Shown here: piece by piece, positions 62,739 to 64,000 of the stretch | How the letters are laid out: each line of letters starts with the position of its first letter | How positions within the stretch are numbered: the stretch's first letter is position 1 | Assembly: GCF_004766045.1 (NCBI RefSeq) | Contig: NZ_SPQQ01000004.1 | Span: 434,001-498,000 of the forward strand | Direction of reading: 5' to 3' | Source: Desulfosporosinus fructosivorans | GTDB lineage: Bacteria; Bacillota; Desulfitobacteriia; Desulfitobacteriales; Desulfitobacteriaceae | DNA length: 64,000 nt | Notes under the pieces: generated by a model | The model's database searches: none | What the model was told of the DNA's origin: nothing | The model's input: the letters and a program-made list of their open reading frames with translations, nothing else | Made by a program: the position numbers and the translations under genes

Positions 62739-64000
62739 TTATAACACCTCATTCGCAATTAATAGTTGTCCGAAGGCTAAACCGCCATCCCCAGGAGGAA
62801 GGACTCGAGAACGCAAGACGTTAATTCCATGTGTTTGACAGTTTCGAAGGACTGCTTCCGTCAAAAGTTTATTTTGGAACACACCTCCGCTTAAAACAAA
62901 AGGGCCATAACTCACCCCTAATCGCAGCGCTAGATCTACAATAGCCTTAGCCATTGTTTGATGAAAACGATAGGCTATTTCTCCTGCACTCACTCCTCGA
63001 AGAACATCTCGAACCAATTCTTTAAAAAGCGATCTAACTCCCAGGATAAGCGCCGTTTTCTCTACTCTTATTTCATATGAATAGAGTAATTGTTCGTTTT
63101 CCCTCTCGCGGTCTACGTCTTCAAGACTCAGTTGCTGCAAGAACCTTGTCCCAACGCTTTCTAGTTCGATCGCAGCTTGTCCTTCATAGGTAACCTTCGT
63201 ACACACACCCAGTAAACCACTCACCGCATCAAAAAGTCTCCCTGCACTTGATGTTTGGAAGACTTGAACGCCAGTTTCAAGTTGGCGATCCAAGATCTTC
63301 CGTTCAAGGATAGAAAGTGGAGCCCAAAGGGGCTCAGTCGTTTCCCACGCTTCGTGGGAAAACAGAGTTTTAAGATAAGAATAGGCAATTCGCAAGGGCT
63401 GCTTTGCACCCACATCTCCCCCGGGAAGCCCTAAGTACTCAAGATGAGCCTTGCGCATATAACCTGAAGAGTTGCCGTACAGAAATTCAAAGCCCCAAAT
63501 ACATTGATCCTCCCCAAACCCAGTTCCATCACAGATAACCCCTAGGGTTGGTTCTGTTCTGTCCCATTCCCCCAACACACTCACTAAATGAGCATGATGG
63601 TGTTGCACAGAATGTTTAGGCCAAGGTTGTTCTAAGGCAAATCTCGTCAGTTGGTAGTTGGGATGTTTATCATACCCAATCGCACTTGGCGTAATATTGA
63701 CCACTCGTTGAAAAGATTTAAGTTCCTGGTGAAAGCGCTGAAGATTTTCATACCCTTCCATATCTCCAATATATTGACTTATAAAAGCCCTCTGCCCTGA
63801 AGCAAGGCAAAATGTATTTTTTAGGTCTCCTCCTACACCGAGTAGGGGAGTCTTGACTTGGATCCTGGGCATCAAAATCGGTAATGGGACATAGCCGCGG
63901 GCTCTTCTAAAGAAGACAGTTTCATCCCCAATCACTTGAACGACCGAATCGTCACAAGGATGATAAATATCGCGGTTGTGCAGAAGAAAATAGTCGGCAA
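62739..64000 (-). CDS. hypF: Carbamoyltransferase HypF, C-terminal part (cut by window edge)
   Basis: The frame is open to the right edge, giving about 420 codons; upstream of a called internal start it still reads ADYFLLHNRDIYHPCDDSVV, the end of the YrdC-like domain. The Kae1-like domain shows SVQHHHAHLVSVLGE, VICDGTGFGEDQCIWG, GRLFDAVSGLLGVC and FVLSGGVFQNKLLTEAVL. Full HypF is about 750 residues, so the acylphosphatase and zinc-finger parts are outside. It makes the carbamoyl group for HypE. First gene of hypF-C-D-E. Confidence 0.96.
   Translation of the reverse strand, partial: ADYFLLHNRDIYHPCDDSVVQVIGDETVFFRRARGYVPLPILMPRIQVKTPLLGVGGDLKNTFCLASGQRAFISQYIGDMEGYENLQRFHQELKSFQRVVNITPSAIGYDKHPNYQLTRFALEQPWPKHSVQHHHAHLVSVLGEWDRTEPTLGVICDGTGFGEDQCIWGFEFLYGNSSGYMRKAHLEYLGLPGGDVGAKQPLRIAYSYLKTLFSHEAWETTEPLWAPLSILERKILDRQLETGVQVFQTSSAGRLFDAVSGLLGVCTKVTYEGQAAIELESVGTRFLQQLSLEDVDRERENEQLLYSYEIRVEKTALILGVRSLFKELVRDVLRGVSAGEIAYRFHQTMAKAIVDLALRLGVSYGPFVLSGGVFQNKLLTEAVLRNCQTHGINVLRSRVLPPGDGGLAFGQLLIANEVL

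Overview
The window looks like a chromosomal segment of a spore-forming, anaerobic Gram-positive bacterium of the Peptococcaceae type (Desulfosporosinus or Desulfitobacterium-like; this is inference from gene content and order, not from a search). Supporting signs are a sigma-K gene, SpoIID, a BofC-like protein, tiny glycine-rich sporulation-type peptides, hydrogenase maturation genes hypF-C-D-E, T-box leaders, AGGAGG ribosome sites and frequent GTG/TTG starts. Almost all genes lie on the minus strand. I see no rRNA, tRNA, CRISPR array, prophage or intact insertion sequence.

Layout in + coordinates (minus-strand operons are transcribed right to left). 1-2012: start of sigK and two overlapping DivIVA-like coiled-coil genes. 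2383-10752: a surface-glycan module with a GDP-mannose enzyme, a GtrA flippase, a glycosyltransferase carrying N-terminal MshEN (c-di-GMP-type) domains, a dolichol-phosphate-mannose-synthase-like transferase and two tandem GT-C-like membrane proteins. 11266-13129: two small paralogues and the U32 tRNA-hydroxylation protein. 13487-15558 (+): MoxR ATPase and VWA protein. 15581-17163 (+): tryptophan T-box and a lone trpB. 17248-25377: the conserved alaS-ireB-ruvX-yrzB-mltG block, interrupted by an aldo/keto reductase and an SMR transporter, with an AI-2E-type permease upstream. 25504-29619: PRC-barrel protein, mnmA, iscU, iscS and an Rrf2/IscR regulator, forming a sulfur-transfer operon. 30095-31411 (+): rarA.

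31554-32196: csoR-trxA with a visible CsoR-type operator. 32266-42009: the classical recJ-apt-relA-dtd-MBL-hisS-aspS series, with a T-box (probably Asp) before hisS. 42161-43309: a CDF metal exporter behind a NiCo-riboswitch-like leader. 43511-45664: a membrane protein, a Trp/Gly-rich 33-residue peptide and an operon of six tiny one-helix peptides preceded by a sigma-K-like promoter. 45746-50927: polysaccharide deacetylase, secF, secD, HD protein, EcsC protein, yajC. 51179-58440: tgt, queA, spoIID-like, ruvB, ruvA, ruvC, bofC-like, yebC. 58651-64000: a decayed helix-hairpin-helix gene, cysK, a DUF3842-like gene and hypE-D-C-F, running off the right edge.

The most interesting items are the alternating six-gene peptide array, the MshEN-glycosyltransferase fusion, the alaS leader that keeps a T-box 3' half but has no room for stem I, and the NiCo-like leader that lacks an obvious P2.
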